The position numbers and the translations under genes were made by a program. Source: Korobacter sp963758505 (GTDB taxonomy: Bacteria > Acidobacteriota > Terriglobia > Terriglobales > Acidobacteriaceae). From it: DNA of 64,000 nt. The DNA lies in assembly GCA_963758505.1 (NCBI GenBank), contig CAVWVJ010000001.1, forward strand, positions 1,054,001 to 1,118,000, read 5' to 3'. The notes beneath the pieces were generated by a model. The model saw only the letters and a list, made by a program, of their open reading frames with translations, had not been told where the DNA came from and did no database searches. This document shows positions 1-9,088 of the stretch, piece after piece. Numbering within the stretch: position 1 is the first letter of the stretch; each line of letters opens with the position of its first letter.

Positions 1-942
1 GCTGCGCTCGGCGGCGGCGATATCGGGGCGGCGCTCCAGCAGTTTGGAAGGCACTCCGATGGGTACGGAGGGTGGAACGGCGTTCAAGGGAAGCTGCGGC
101 AAAGAGAACTGCGCGGCCGGTTTTCCGATGAGCATGGCGATGGCGTGCTCGTACTGGGCGCGAAGGATGCCGACATTGGTGTCCTGGGCTTGCGCGGTGG
201 CGAGCTGGGTCTGGGCTTGCAGGACAGATTCCTGGGAATCGATGCCGGTTTCGTAGAGAGCTTGGGTGAGGTTCACGGACTCGGCGTAGGCCTTGACGGT
301 GGCGTCGAGGAGTTGCTTCAGTGCGTCCTGGGAGCGGAGTTGGAAATAATCGACCGCGAGGTCCGCCTGCATGGTGAGTCGGGTGTTCTCGAGGTCGGCG
401 GCACTGACCTGCGCGGCGGCGGCTTGGGCGCGGACCTGGTTGCGGACCTTGCCCCAGATATCAGGAACCCACGAGGCGTCCGCGGGGAAATTGAAGTCGG
501 TGCCGGTGCCGCCGGTGACCTTTCCGGAATTGGCTCCGCTGGTATTGATGGAAAGCTGGCGGGTCGCGGTGACGCCGGGGCTCACGCCGACGGTGGGAAA
601 GTAAGCCGCACGGGCTTCACGGACCAGGGCGCGAGCTCCGAGAAAGGCGGCTTCCGAGGCCTTGATGTTCTGATTCGAGAGGTTGACCTGCTCCTCAAGG
701 GTGTTGAGCTGCGGGTCATTGAAGATCTCCCACCACTTGCCCTTGAGCATGGCGTCGCTGGGGCTGGCGGGCTGCCAGTTAGGGGCCGGCGCGCCGGGCG
801 AGGCCGCGGCCTGGGTGGGAGAAGATTCTTTGTAAGCGGGCGGCGCGTCCACGGCGGGCTTGTGATATTTGGGGCCTACGACGCAAGCCGAGAGGCAGAG
901 GAGCGGAAGGATAGTTGCAAGGTTTCGAAACATTTTATTCAT
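1..942 (-). CDS. Outer-membrane efflux lipoprotein, NodT/OprM (TolC) family, C-terminus cut by window edge
   Basis: This is the outer-membrane channel of a tripartite RND pump, carrying substrate from the periplasm out of the cell. The reading frame is open for 314 codons from an ATG at 942 to the window edge. It begins with a short signal peptide and a lipobox ending LSAC (Cys about residue 20), followed by VGPKY, the usual start of mature NodT-type lipoproteins. The rest is alanine- and glutamine-rich with repeated helical segments (for example RAAYFPTVGVSPG and TQLATAQAQDT), as in OEP domains. Full-length relatives have about 470 residues, so roughly one third is missing. It lies downstream of and co-directional with the two RND genes, separated by 119 bp containing a repeat element, and is probably the last gene of that operon. 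Confidence 0.9.
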   Translation of the reverse strand, partial: MNKMFRNLATILPLLCLSACVVGPKYHKPAVDAPPAYKESSPTQAAASPGAPAPNWQPASPSDAMLKGKWWEIFNDPQLNTLEEQVNLSNQNIKASEAAFLGARALVREARAAYFPTVGVSPGVTATRQLSINTSGANSGKVTGGTGTDFNFPADASWVPDIWGKVRNQVRAQAAAAQVSAADLENTRLTMQADLAVDYFQLRSQDALKQLLDATVKAYAESVNLTQALYETGIDSQESVLQAQTQLATAQAQDTNVGILRAQYEHAIAMLIGKPAAQFSLPQLPLNAVPPSVPIGVPSKLLERRPDIAAAERS

Positions 943-991
943 GGGCGTGGGTTCGGCGTTGTGAGAAGCGAGAGCGTAGGGGCGATAGATG

Positions 992-1032
992 TCCTTCGAC
1001 TGCGCCGCTGCGCGGCTCCGCTCAGGATGACA
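992..1032. repeat. Interspersed intergenic palindromic repeat, 'ccttcgactg...cgctcaggatgaca' type
   Basis: The stretch starts TCCTTCGACTGCG, has a palindromic middle (gccgctgcgcggc) and ends CGCTCAGGATGACA. The same ends recur at about 26801-26841 and, as a half copy, at 26661-26681. It sits between the RND gene and the outer-membrane channel gene. Such dispersed imperfect palindromes are common in Acidobacteriota intergenic DNA. In transcripts of this operon it could form a hairpin that stabilises or uncouples the two genes; that is inference. Confidence 0.7.
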
Positions 1033-1061
1033 ACGATCGGGAGGGTGGGAGCGCGCTGTCT

Positions 1062-4000
1062 TCATGATTCACTCTCGCGAGGGACGAGGGATTTGGGATG
1101 CTTGCGGCGTTCCGACCAGAGGCGCAGGCGGTCCATGTAGAGGTAAACCACCGGGGTTGTGTAGAGGGTGAGCATCTGGCTGAAGATAAGGCCGCCGACG
1201 ATGGTGATGCCGAGGGGACGGCGCAATTCGGAGCCGGGGCCGGTGCCGAGGGCGAGAGGCATGGCGCCGAGCAGGGCGGCCATGGTGGTCATGAGAATGG
1301 GGCGGAAGCGGAGGAGACACGCCTGGAAGATGGCGTCCTTGGAGCTCATGCCGCGTTCGCGTTCGGCGGCGAGGGCGAAGTCGATCATCAGGATCGCGTT
1401 TTTCTTCACGATACCGATCAGGAGGATGATTCCGATGATGCCGATGACATCCAGCGAGGCCTTGAAGAGCATGAGCGCCAAAACGGCGCCGACGCCGGCA
1501 GAAGGCAGGGTGGAAAGAATCGTAATGGGGTGGATATAGCTTTCGTAGAGGATGCCGAGCACGATGTAGACGGCCAGGAGCGCGGTGACGATCAGGAAGG
1601 GCTCGGTGGACAGCGAGTCCTGGAATGCCTGCAGGGTTCCGGAGAACAGACCGTGAATGGTGTCGGGCATCCCGAGGCTCTGTTCCAACTGGGTAATGCG
1701 CTGGGTGGCCTGTCCGAGGGCAACACCGTCCGCCAGGTTGAAGGAGATGGTGACGGAGGGGAACTGCCCCTGGTGATTCACCTGGAGCGGCGCCGTATTG
1801 AACTGCAGGGTCGCGATGGCGCTCAGAGGGACCGGTTTGCCGTTGGCGGGATGCACATAGACGTTCTTCAATGCGTCGGGACTTTGCCAGTATTGCGGTG
1901 CGACTTCCATAACCACGTAGTACTGATTGAGAGAGGTGTACATGGTGGAGACGGGCGCCTGTCCGAAGGAGTCGTAGAGGGCGGCGTCGATCATCTGCGG
2001 GGTGATGCCCATGCGCGAGGCGGTTTGGCGGTCGTAGTTGAGGGTAGCCTGGAGGCCGGAGTTCTGCTGATCGCTGTTGACGTCAGTGAAACCGGGGAGC
2101 TTGCGCATATGTTGCAGCAGGATGGGGCCCCACTTGACGAGGTCGGTCAGGTTATCGCTCTGCAAGGTGTATTGGTATTGCGCGTTGCTGCTGCGGCCGC
2201 CGATGCGCAAATCCTGGCCGGCTTGGAGGAAGACGCTGGCGCCTGGAAGGGACATGAGTTTCGGGCGCAGGCGGCTGACGACATCGCTGGCGCTGATCTT
2301 GCGCTCATTCAGCGGCTTGAGGCCGAGGAAGATGAAGCCGCCGTTGGTGGAACCCTGCCCGCCGGTGAAGGCCATGACGTTATCAACGGCAGGGTCCGAC
2401 TTGATGCGCTGTACGAATTCCTGCATGAGCTTCGACATCTGTTGGAAGGAGATGTCCTGCGCGCCCAAGGCTCCGCCAAAGATGACACCGTTGTCCTGCT
2501 GCGGGAAGAAGCCTTTGGGGATGATGTCGAGAAGGTAGACGTTGACGGCGATGGTAAGCATCAAGATGGCCAGGATGAAGCCGGGAGCGCGCAGAGCCCA
2601 GGCGAGGCTGGCTTCGTAGGCGCCGGCCATCCCCTTGAAGAAGCGTTCGCTCAAGCGGTAGGCGCGGCCATGCCCCTCGGGGCGCTCATGCTTGAGAAGA
2701 CGGGAGCACATCATCGGAGTGGCGGTGAGCGAGATGATGAGTGAGACGAGGATCGCGGCGGAGAGGGTGATGGCGAATTCGCGGAAGAGTCGGCCGACGA
2801 TACCGCCCATCAGGAGAATCGGGATGAACACGGCTACGAGCGAGATGCTGATGGAGAGGACGGTGAAGCCGATCTCGCGGGCGCCGCGGAGGGAGGCCTC
2901 GAGGGGCGACATGCCCTCTTCGATGTAGCGAGTGATGTTTTCGATGACCACGATGGCGTCATCCACCACGAATCCCGTGGAGATGGTGAGCGCCATGAGC
3001 GAGAGGTTATCGATGCTAAAGCCGAACAGGTACATGATCCCGAAGGTGCCAATGAGAGACACCGGCACAACCACGCTGGGGATGAAAGTCGCGCGTACGT
3101 TACGCAGAAAAATGAAGACAACGAGGATGACGAGGCAAATGGAAATGATGAGGGTGCGTTCGACGTCGTGAACCGAGGCACGAATGGTGGTGGTGCGGTC
3201 GAGCAGGATCTGCAGCTTCATGCCGCTGGGGATGGATGCCTGCAGCTCAGGAATGGTGGCGGAGATGTGGTCGACGGTGGCAATAATGTTCGCGGCGGGC
3301 TGGCGGCGAATGATGATCAGAATGCCGGGCTTGCCGTTGACGTAGCCGGCCTGGCGGATGTCCTGCACGGAGTCGGTGACATCGGCAACGTCGGAAAGTT
3401 TGATGGCAGAACCGTTGTGGAAGCCGACAATCAGGGGACGGTACTGCGCGGCCTTGAGCATCTGGTCATTGGCGAGGAGGTCGGCGGTGCGATCGTCATC
3501 GGCGATCTGGCCCTTGGCGAGGTTGGCATTCTGGGCGCGCAACACACTGGCAACGTTGGAGACACCGACGCCGTAATTGTCGAGTTGGGTCGGGTTTAGT
3601 TCCACCCGCACCGCTGGCAGGGAACTGCCGCCAACGTCGACTTCACCGACACCTTCAATCTGCGAAATGCGCTGGGCGAGGATGGTGGAGGCGGCGTCGT
3701 AGATTGCGCCGCGATCGTAAGTGTTGGAGGTGATGCCGAGCACCATGATCGGCGAATCGCCGGGGTTCGACTTGCGATAGCTCGGGTTCGAGGGAAGGTT
3801 GGCCGGGAGATAACTGCGGGCGGCATTGATGGCGGCCTGCACATCGCGCGCCGCGCCGTCGATGTTGCGATTGAGATCGAACTGCAAGGTGATGGAAGTT
3901 GATCCCAGGCTGCTCGAGGAGGTCATCTCGGTGACGCTGGCGATGTGGCCGAACTGGCGCTCGAGGGGAGTTGCGACGGAGGAGGCCATGATCTCGGGGC

Positions 4001-4163
4001 TGGCGCCGGGCAAACTGGCGCGCACGTTGATCGTTGGGAAGTCGACCTGCGGTAGCGGCGAGATCGGCAGGAAATTGAAGGCCACGGCACCGGCCAGCGC
4101 GATGGCGACGGTGATAAGCGTCGTGGCAACGGGCCGGAAGATAAACGGGCGGGAGATATTCAT
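1062..4163 (-). CDS. RND efflux transporter permease subunit (MdtC-like)
   Basis: This is a proton-driven inner-membrane drug exporter of the hydrophobe/amphiphile efflux family, 1033 residues, the normal full length. The N-terminus MNISRPFIFRPVATTL is the classic RND start, followed by TM1. The two porter/docking halves and the second TM repeat are all present. TM4 carries the proton-relay motif STGFVVDDAIVVIENI, with the paired Asp, and the last TM cluster has LIGIVKKNAILMIDFAL. The ATG at 4163 lies 2 nt after the stop of the upstream RND gene and has a GGGAG ribosome site. Two non-identical adjacent RND subunits with one adaptor is the MdtABC arrangement, in which the pump is a heterotrimer of MdtB and MdtC. 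Substrates cannot be assigned. Confidence 0.95.
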   Translation of the reverse strand: MNISRPFIFRPVATTLITVAIALAGAVAFNFLPISPLPQVDFPTINVRASLPGASPEIMASSVATPLERQFGHIASVTEMTSSSSLGSTSITLQFDLNRNIDGAARDVQAAINAARSYLPANLPSNPSYRKSNPGDSPIMVLGITSNTYDRGAIYDAASTILAQRISQIEGVGEVDVGGSSLPAVRVELNPTQLDNYGVGVSNVASVLRAQNANLAKGQIADDDRTADLLANDQMLKAAQYRPLIVGFHNGSAIKLSDVADVTDSVQDIRQAGYVNGKPGILIIIRRQPAANIIATVDHISATIPELQASIPSGMKLQILLDRTTTIRASVHDVERTLIISICLVILVVFIFLRNVRATFIPSVVVPVSLIGTFGIMYLFGFSIDNLSLMALTISTGFVVDDAIVVIENITRYIEEGMSPLEASLRGAREIGFTVLSISISLVAVFIPILLMGGIVGRLFREFAITLSAAILVSLIISLTATPMMCSRLLKHERPEGHGRAYRLSERFFKGMAGAYEASLAWALRAPGFILAILMLTIAVNVYLLDIIPKGFFPQQDNGVIFGGALGAQDISFQQMSKLMQEFVQRIKSDPAVDNVMAFTGGQGSTNGGFIFLGLKPLNERKISASDVVSRLRPKLMSLPGASVFLQAGQDLRIGGRSSNAQYQYTLQSDNLTDLVKWGPILLQHMRKLPGFTDVNSDQQNSGLQATLNYDRQTASRMGITPQMIDAALYDSFGQAPVSTMYTSLNQYYVVMEVAPQYWQSPDALKNVYVHPANGKPVPLSAIATLQFNTAPLQVNHQGQFPSVTISFNLADGVALGQATQRITQLEQSLGMPDTIHGLFSGTLQAFQDSLSTEPFLIVTALLAVYIVLGILYESYIHPITILSTLPSAGVGAVLALMLFKASLDVIGIIGIILLIGIVKKNAILMIDFALAAERERGMSSKDAIFQACLLRFRPILMTTMAALLGAMPLALGTGPGSELRRPLGITIVGGLIFSQMLTLYTTPVVYLYMDRLRLWSERRKHPKSLVPRESES

Positions 4164-4165
4164 GG

Positions 4166-7100
4166 CTAATCTCCCGGAGCGGGGGAAAGTTCACCGCTCG
4201 GACCGCGTTCCGAAGCGCGACGGCCAAGCAGCCGCTGACCGAGACGGTCGAAGTAGATGTAGATGACCGGCGTGGTGTAAAGAGTGAGGACCTGGCTAAG
4301 GATGAGTCCGCCGACCATGGAGATGCCGAGGGGTCGGCGCAGCTCCGAGCCGATACCGCTACCGAGAGCGAGAGGCAACCCTCCCAGGAGTGCGGCCATG
4401 GTTGTCATCATGATGGGGCGGAAGCGCAGCAGCGCAGCCTGGTAAATAGCTTCTTCGGAGTTCTTGCCGCCTTCGCGCTCGGCTTCGAGGGCGAAGTCGA
4501 CCATCATGATGCCGTTCTTTTTCACGATACCGATAAGCAGGATGATGCCAATAAGGGCGACGACATCGAGTTCGGCGTGGCAGATCAGCAACGCGAGAAA
4601 TGCGCCGACACCGGCGGAGGGTAAGGTAGAAAGAATCGTAATCGGGTGGATGTAGCTTTCATACAGCACGCCTAGGACGATGTAGACCGTGACCAAGGCA
4701 GCGAGAATGAGGATCGGCTCATTCGCGAGCGATGCCTGGAACGAGGCGGCGGTGCCCTGGAAAGCCGCCTGTACGCTGAGCGGCATGTTGAGGTCTTTTT
4801 GTGCCTTGGCGATGGCGTCCGTGGCTTCACCCAGCGAGTATCCGGATGCGAGATTGAACGAGATGGTGACCACCGGGAATTGGCCTTGGTGATTCACGGA
4901 GAGGGGAGCGCTCTGCTGCTCGAAGTGTGTGAATGCGCCAAGCGGGACAGCCCCGCCTCCGAAGGTAGTGACGGGTGCGGGATTGGCGGAGCCGGTTCCA
5001 GCACTGCTGGAGCTGGAAGAGGACGGGCCGGAAGTACTGCTGCCGCCGGTGGCAAGCACGAGTCCATTGGAGGTCGTCTGGCTGCCGCTGCTGCTACTGC
5101 CGCTACTGCTATTGGAACTGGTTCCGGCAGCAGAGGTGCGGACGTAGATGCTCTGCAGCTTGCCGGGATCCGTCTGGAACTCGGGCATGGTTTCGAGCAC
5201 GACATGGTACTGGTTGAGCTGGGTGTAGAGCGTGGTGACGAGGCGCTGGCCGAAGGCGTCGTAGAGGGTAGAGTCGATCATCTGCGGTGAGATACCCATG
5301 CGCGAAGCAGTGACACGGTCGATGACGAGATCGGCGGCCAGGCCCTGGGTCTGCTGATCGGTAGCGACGTCGCGTATCTGGGGCAGGGCATTCAGCTTGT
5401 CAACCAGACGGGCGGTCCACTTGTTGAGATCGGCCTGGTCCGGCTCTTCCAGGGTGTACTGGTACTGGGTGCGGCTGACGCGATCTTCGACGGTGAGGTC
5501 CTGCACGGGCTGCATGTAGAGGGTAATGTCCTGCACGGAGTCGAGCTTGCTCTGCAGGCGGCGAATGACATCGGTAGCGCTGATACCGCGGACATCGAGC
5601 GGCTTGAGATTGATCTGAATGCGGCCGCTGTTCATCGTCATGTTGGTTCCGTCGATACCGATGAAGGAGGTGAGATTCTCGACGGCAGGATCCTGGAGGA
5701 TGACCTTCACCAGCTCCTGCTGGCGCTTCTGCATGGCAGTGAACGAAGTGGACTGCGGCGCTTCTGAGATGCCTTGAATGAGGCCGGTGTCCTGTACCGG
5801 GAAGAAGCCCTTGGGCACAACCATAAAGAGCAGGATGGTGAGGACAAGGGTCCCGAGGGCTACGAACAAAGTAGCGGTCTGGTGTTTGAGGACCCATCGG
5901 AGAGTTCGGCCGTAGAAGGCGATGGTGCGTTCGAAGGCGTGCTCGGAGACCCGGTAGAAGCGGGTCTGCTGGGAGTCGGGTTTGAACTTGAGCAGGCGCG
6001 CCGACATCATGGGCGTAAGAGTGAGTGAGACGACAGCGGACACCAGGATGGTGACACTGAGAGTGATGGCGAATTCCCGGAAGAGGCGGCCGACAATGTC
6101 TCCCATGAAGAGGAGCGGGATGAGCACGGCGATGAGGGAGATGGTCAGCGAAACGATGGTGAAGCCGATTTGTTCGGCGCCCTTGAGGGCGGCCTGAAGG
6201 GGCTCTTCGCCTTCCTCGATGAAGCGCGAGATGTTCTCGATCATCACGATGGCGTCGTCGACGACGAAGCCGGTGGAGATGGTGAGGGCCATCAGGGTCA
6301 GGTTGTTGAGGCTGTAGCCGGCGAGGTACATGACGCCGAAGGTGCCGATGAGCGAGAGCGGGACGGCCACGCTGGGGATGACGGTGGCGGAAAGGCTGCG
6401 GAGGAAGAGGAAGATCACCATTACGACGAGGCCGACGGTGAGCATCAACTCGAATTCCACGTCTTTGACCGAAGCGCGGATGGTGGTGGTGCGGTCGGTG
6501 ATGACTTCAACCTTGACGGCGGTCGGCAGGTTGGTTTTCAACTGCGGCAGCAGCTTTTTGATGCGATCGACGACCTGGATGATGTTGGCGCCTGGCTGGC
6601 GCTGGATGTTCATGAGGACCGCTGGAGTGGTGTTGACCCATGCGGCCTGTTTTTCGTTCTCGGCTCCGTCGACAACATTTGCCACTTGCGAGAGCACGAC
6701 GGGCGCATTGTTGCGGTAGGCGACAATGATTCGCTTGAAGTCGGCGCTCGTGAGGAGCTGATCGTTGGCCTGGATCTGGTAGTTCTGGTGGGGACCGTCG
6801 AAGCTGCCCTTGGCCTGGTCAAGGCTGGTCTGCTGGATGGCGGTACGGATGTCTTCGAGGTTGATCCCGTACGAAGAGAGCTGGGCGGGGTTGGCCTGGA
6901 TGCGTACCGCAGGCTTCTGTCCTCCGCTAATGCTGACGAGTCCGACGCCCGGGAGCTGCGAGATTTTTTGCGCCAGGCGCGTATCGGCGAGGTCCTCGAC
7001 CTGAGTCAACGGAATCGAGTCGGAGGTGAGGGCCAGGGTGATGATCGGCGCGTCAGCCGGATTGGTTTTGCTGTAGATCGGCGGCGTCGGGAGGTCGGCG

Positions 7101-7459
7101 GGCAGGTAGGTCTGAGCGGCGTTGATGGCTGCCTGGACTTCCTGTTCCGCGACATCGATGTTCAGGTTCAGCTCGAACTGGAGGACGATCACCGAGCTGC
7201 CGTCGGAGCTGGTAGAGGTCATCTGCTTGAGGCCGGGGACCTGTCCGAACTGGCGCTCGAGCGGCGCAGTGACTGCCGAGGCGGAGACGTCAGGACTAGC
7301 GCCCGGATAGAAGGTAACGACCTGGATGGTCGGGTAATCGACTTCCGGTAGTGCCGAGACGGGCAGTTGCAAATAGGCTACGAAGCCGGCAAGCAAAATC
7401 GCGGCCATCAACAGCGAGGTTGCAACCGGCCGCAGAATAAATGGCCGTGAAGGACTCAT
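4166..7459 (-). CDS. RND efflux transporter permease subunit (MdtB-like) with a Ser-rich insertion
   Basis: This is the second inner-membrane RND pump subunit, 1097 residues, starting MSPSRPFILRPVATSL and showing the same two-fold RND architecture, including STGFVVDDAIVMIENI in TM4 and LIGIVKKNGIMMVDFAL near the end. It is about 64 residues longer than its neighbour. The excess is one low-complexity Ser/Gly/Thr block at residues about 773-830, in the periplasmic half-2 porter/docking region just before a conserved VNHQGQFP segment, which follows directly in the partner subunit. Its ATG overlaps the adaptor stop by 4 nt (ATGA), so translation is coupled. Paired with the MdtC-like gene it should form a hetero-oligomeric pump. 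Confidence 0.95.
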   Translation of the reverse strand: MSPSRPFILRPVATSLLMAAILLAGFVAYLQLPVSALPEVDYPTIQVVTFYPGASPDVSASAVTAPLERQFGQVPGLKQMTSTSSDGSSVIVLQFELNLNIDVAEQEVQAAINAAQTYLPADLPTPPIYSKTNPADAPIITLALTSDSIPLTQVEDLADTRLAQKISQLPGVGLVSISGGQKPAVRIQANPAQLSSYGINLEDIRTAIQQTSLDQAKGSFDGPHQNYQIQANDQLLTSADFKRIIVAYRNNAPVVLSQVANVVDGAENEKQAAWVNTTPAVLMNIQRQPGANIIQVVDRIKKLLPQLKTNLPTAVKVEVITDRTTTIRASVKDVEFELMLTVGLVVMVIFLFLRSLSATVIPSVAVPLSLIGTFGVMYLAGYSLNNLTLMALTISTGFVVDDAIVMIENISRFIEEGEEPLQAALKGAEQIGFTIVSLTISLIAVLIPLLFMGDIVGRLFREFAITLSVTILVSAVVSLTLTPMMSARLLKFKPDSQQTRFYRVSEHAFERTIAFYGRTLRWVLKHQTATLFVALGTLVLTILLFMVVPKGFFPVQDTGLIQGISEAPQSTSFTAMQKRQQELVKVILQDPAVENLTSFIGIDGTNMTMNSGRIQINLKPLDVRGISATDVIRRLQSKLDSVQDITLYMQPVQDLTVEDRVSRTQYQYTLEEPDQADLNKWTARLVDKLNALPQIRDVATDQQTQGLAADLVIDRVTASRMGISPQMIDSTLYDAFGQRLVTTLYTQLNQYHVVLETMPEFQTDPGKLQSIYVRTSAAGTSSNSSSGSSSSGSQTTSNGLVLATGGSSTSGPSSSSSSSAGTGSANPAPVTTFGGGAVPLGAFTHFEQQSAPLSVNHQGQFPVVTISFNLASGYSLGEATDAIAKAQKDLNMPLSVQAAFQGTAASFQASLANEPILILAALVTVYIVLGVLYESYIHPITILSTLPSAGVGAFLALLICHAELDVVALIGIILLIGIVKKNGIMMVDFALEAEREGGKNSEEAIYQAALLRFRPIMMTTMAALLGGLPLALGSGIGSELRRPLGISMVGGLILSQVLTLYTTPVIYIYFDRLGQRLLGRRASERGPSGELSPAPGD

Positions 7460-8775
7460 TGAGACGGCTTCCCCGCGGCCCCGCTCTGCGGCGCCTGTTG
7501 CGGCTTGGTTCCCGTGCTACCCGGCCCGGGAGTTTGTGTCGTGTTGTTGGGAGCACCGCCACGCTGCGGCTGATTGGTACTCACCTTGCTGCCATCCTGA
7601 ATCTTGTCGAAGCCGCCAGTGACGACAATCTCGCCCGCGTTGACCCCTTGCACCGAGGTATTGGTTCCGTCGCCCGGACCCGGCTTGACTTGTCGCATCT
7701 TGGCCAAGCCGTCGGAGCCGACAACGTAAACGAATGGTCCTTGTCCGCTTTGCTGAATCGCCTGGGTAGGAATCAAGACTACGTTCTTGAGGGTATTGAG
7801 CAGTAATTTCGCGTTCACGAACTGGTTGGGGAACAGAGCGGAGTCCTTGTTGGCAAACTCGGCGCGGAGCTTGACGGTGCCGGTGGTGACATCGATTTGA
7901 TTGTCGAGGCTGCTGAGCGTGCCATGCGCCAACACGGTCTCCTGGGTGCGATCGAGCGCATCGACGCTCATCTTCTGACCGTGCTTAGAGCCTGCCTGGA
8001 TCTGCGGGAGATAATCTTCGGCCACGCTGAAGATTACGGTAATCGGCGTCAGCTGGGTAACGACCACCAGCGAACTGGTGCTGTTCGCCTGGACCATGTT
8101 GCCGGGATCGATAAGGCGAAGACCCACGCGACCGTTGATGGGCGAAGTGATATGGCAATACACCAAGTTGACGCGGGCACTTTCGACGAGGCCCTCGTCG
8201 TTCTTGACGACGCCTTCGTCCTGGTGGACCACCTGCTGCTGGTCGGCGACTGTCTGCTGCGCGATCGCGTTGCGGGCAAGTGCGTCCTGGTAACGCTTGA
8301 GGTCAATGGTGGCTTCTTCCAGCAAGGCTTTATCGCGGGCCAGTTGGCCTTCGGCCTGGGTGAGCGCAGCCTGGTAGGGTCGCGGATCGATGTCGACCAG
8401 CGGGTCCCCCTTTCTCACCATCTGGCCTTCGCGATAGTGGACGGCAACGATCTGGCCCTGCACGCGGCTGTTGACAGCGACGGTGTAGACCGGCGTCACG
8501 GTGCCGAGGGCCTCGACATAAACGCCCATATCTCCCTGGCGGGCAGGAGCAGTGGTGGCGGGAACCGGGCGGTCACTGAGGGCTCCGCGCCCTCCGGCTT
8601 TTGGCTTGGCATTTTGGGAAGCGCTGCGTTCGTGAAAGTAATAGGCAGCGCCTGCAACCAGGACGAGGATGATGGCAAAAAGGAGCCAGCGACCGCGAGA
8701 TGAGGTTTTCGGCGGCTCGGGAGAGGCCGTTTGCGAAGCTGGAAGTGTTTCTGGAGTGACTAGGCGCTCAGGCAT
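7456..8775 (-). CDS. RND efflux periplasmic adaptor subunit (MdtA-like membrane fusion protein)
   Basis: This adaptor links the inner-membrane RND pump to the outer-membrane channel. It has 439 residues: a basic N-terminus, one membrane anchor at about residues 28-48 (WLLFAIILVLVAGAAYYF), then the biotinyl-lipoyl-like half (VNSRVQGQIVAVHYREGQMV with VRKGDPLVDIDPRPY), a coiled-coil hairpin, the matching lipoyl half ending ITSPINGRVGLRLIDPGNMV, and beta-barrel and membrane-proximal domains. The last about 40 residues are a Pro/Gly/Gln-rich tail, longer than in typical MdtA and of unknown role. It is the first gene of the operon, and its stop overlaps the next start by 4 nt. The promoter should lie in the divergent gap to the ABC transporter gene. 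Confidence 0.95.
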   Translation of the reverse strand: MPERLVTPETLPASQTASPEPPKTSSRGRWLLFAIILVLVAGAAYYFHERSASQNAKPKAGGRGALSDRPVPATTAPARQGDMGVYVEALGTVTPVYTVAVNSRVQGQIVAVHYREGQMVRKGDPLVDIDPRPYQAALTQAEGQLARDKALLEEATIDLKRYQDALARNAIAQQTVADQQQVVHQDEGVVKNDEGLVESARVNLVYCHITSPINGRVGLRLIDPGNMVQANSTSSLVVVTQLTPITVIFSVAEDYLPQIQAGSKHGQKMSVDALDRTQETVLAHGTLSSLDNQIDVTTGTVKLRAEFANKDSALFPNQFVNAKLLLNTLKNVVLIPTQAIQQSGQGPFVYVVGSDGLAKMRQVKPGPGDGTNTSVQGVNAGEIVVTGGFDKIQDGSKVSTNQPQRGGAPNNTTQTPGPGSTGTKPQQAPQSGAAGKPSQ

Positions 8776-9088
8776 GTTTCGGAATTCTCAACGTATAAAT
8801 TTCGTCACCATCATATTCCCCAAATATGGAGCTCTGGAAATCACCGATCCCGGGAGGGTTAGATACGGGACGTCGAGACCTTACAAGGGAAGAGTCACAT
8901 ACATACAAAGGACTTATTGTAGATAGGAACGACGGGCCATGACCAGCGAAGTAGCCTTGAAATTGGAAAAGATTTGTAGGGAGTGGTCCGTATGCGCGAT
9001 TTCTGAAAATCGGATGAAAATCGATGATTCTCGATGTGCAGGGACGGAAAATGCACCGATGGCGAGGTGCGTGTAATCTAAGACCCGC
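8776..9088. other. Divergent intergenic region between the efflux operon and the ABC exporter
   Basis: These 313 bases are more AT-rich than their flanks and hold no credible gene. They must contain the outward promoters for the minus-strand efflux operon and the plus-strand ABC exporter. Imperfect dyads such as tacaaaggacttattgta (about 8903-8920) could be regulator sites, but no regulator gene is adjacent. I cannot assign -35/-10 boxes with confidence. Confidence 0.5.

Noticed and set aside
1098..2744. Long plus-strand frame (548 codons) opposite the RND gene
   Set aside because: It is the antisense shadow of a high-GC gene; composition is Asp/Glu/Gly/His-rich, with no family motif and no ribosome site. 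Similar long antisense frames opposite 4166-7459, 14526-23114, 36506-38965 and 39066-41093 were rejected for the same reason.
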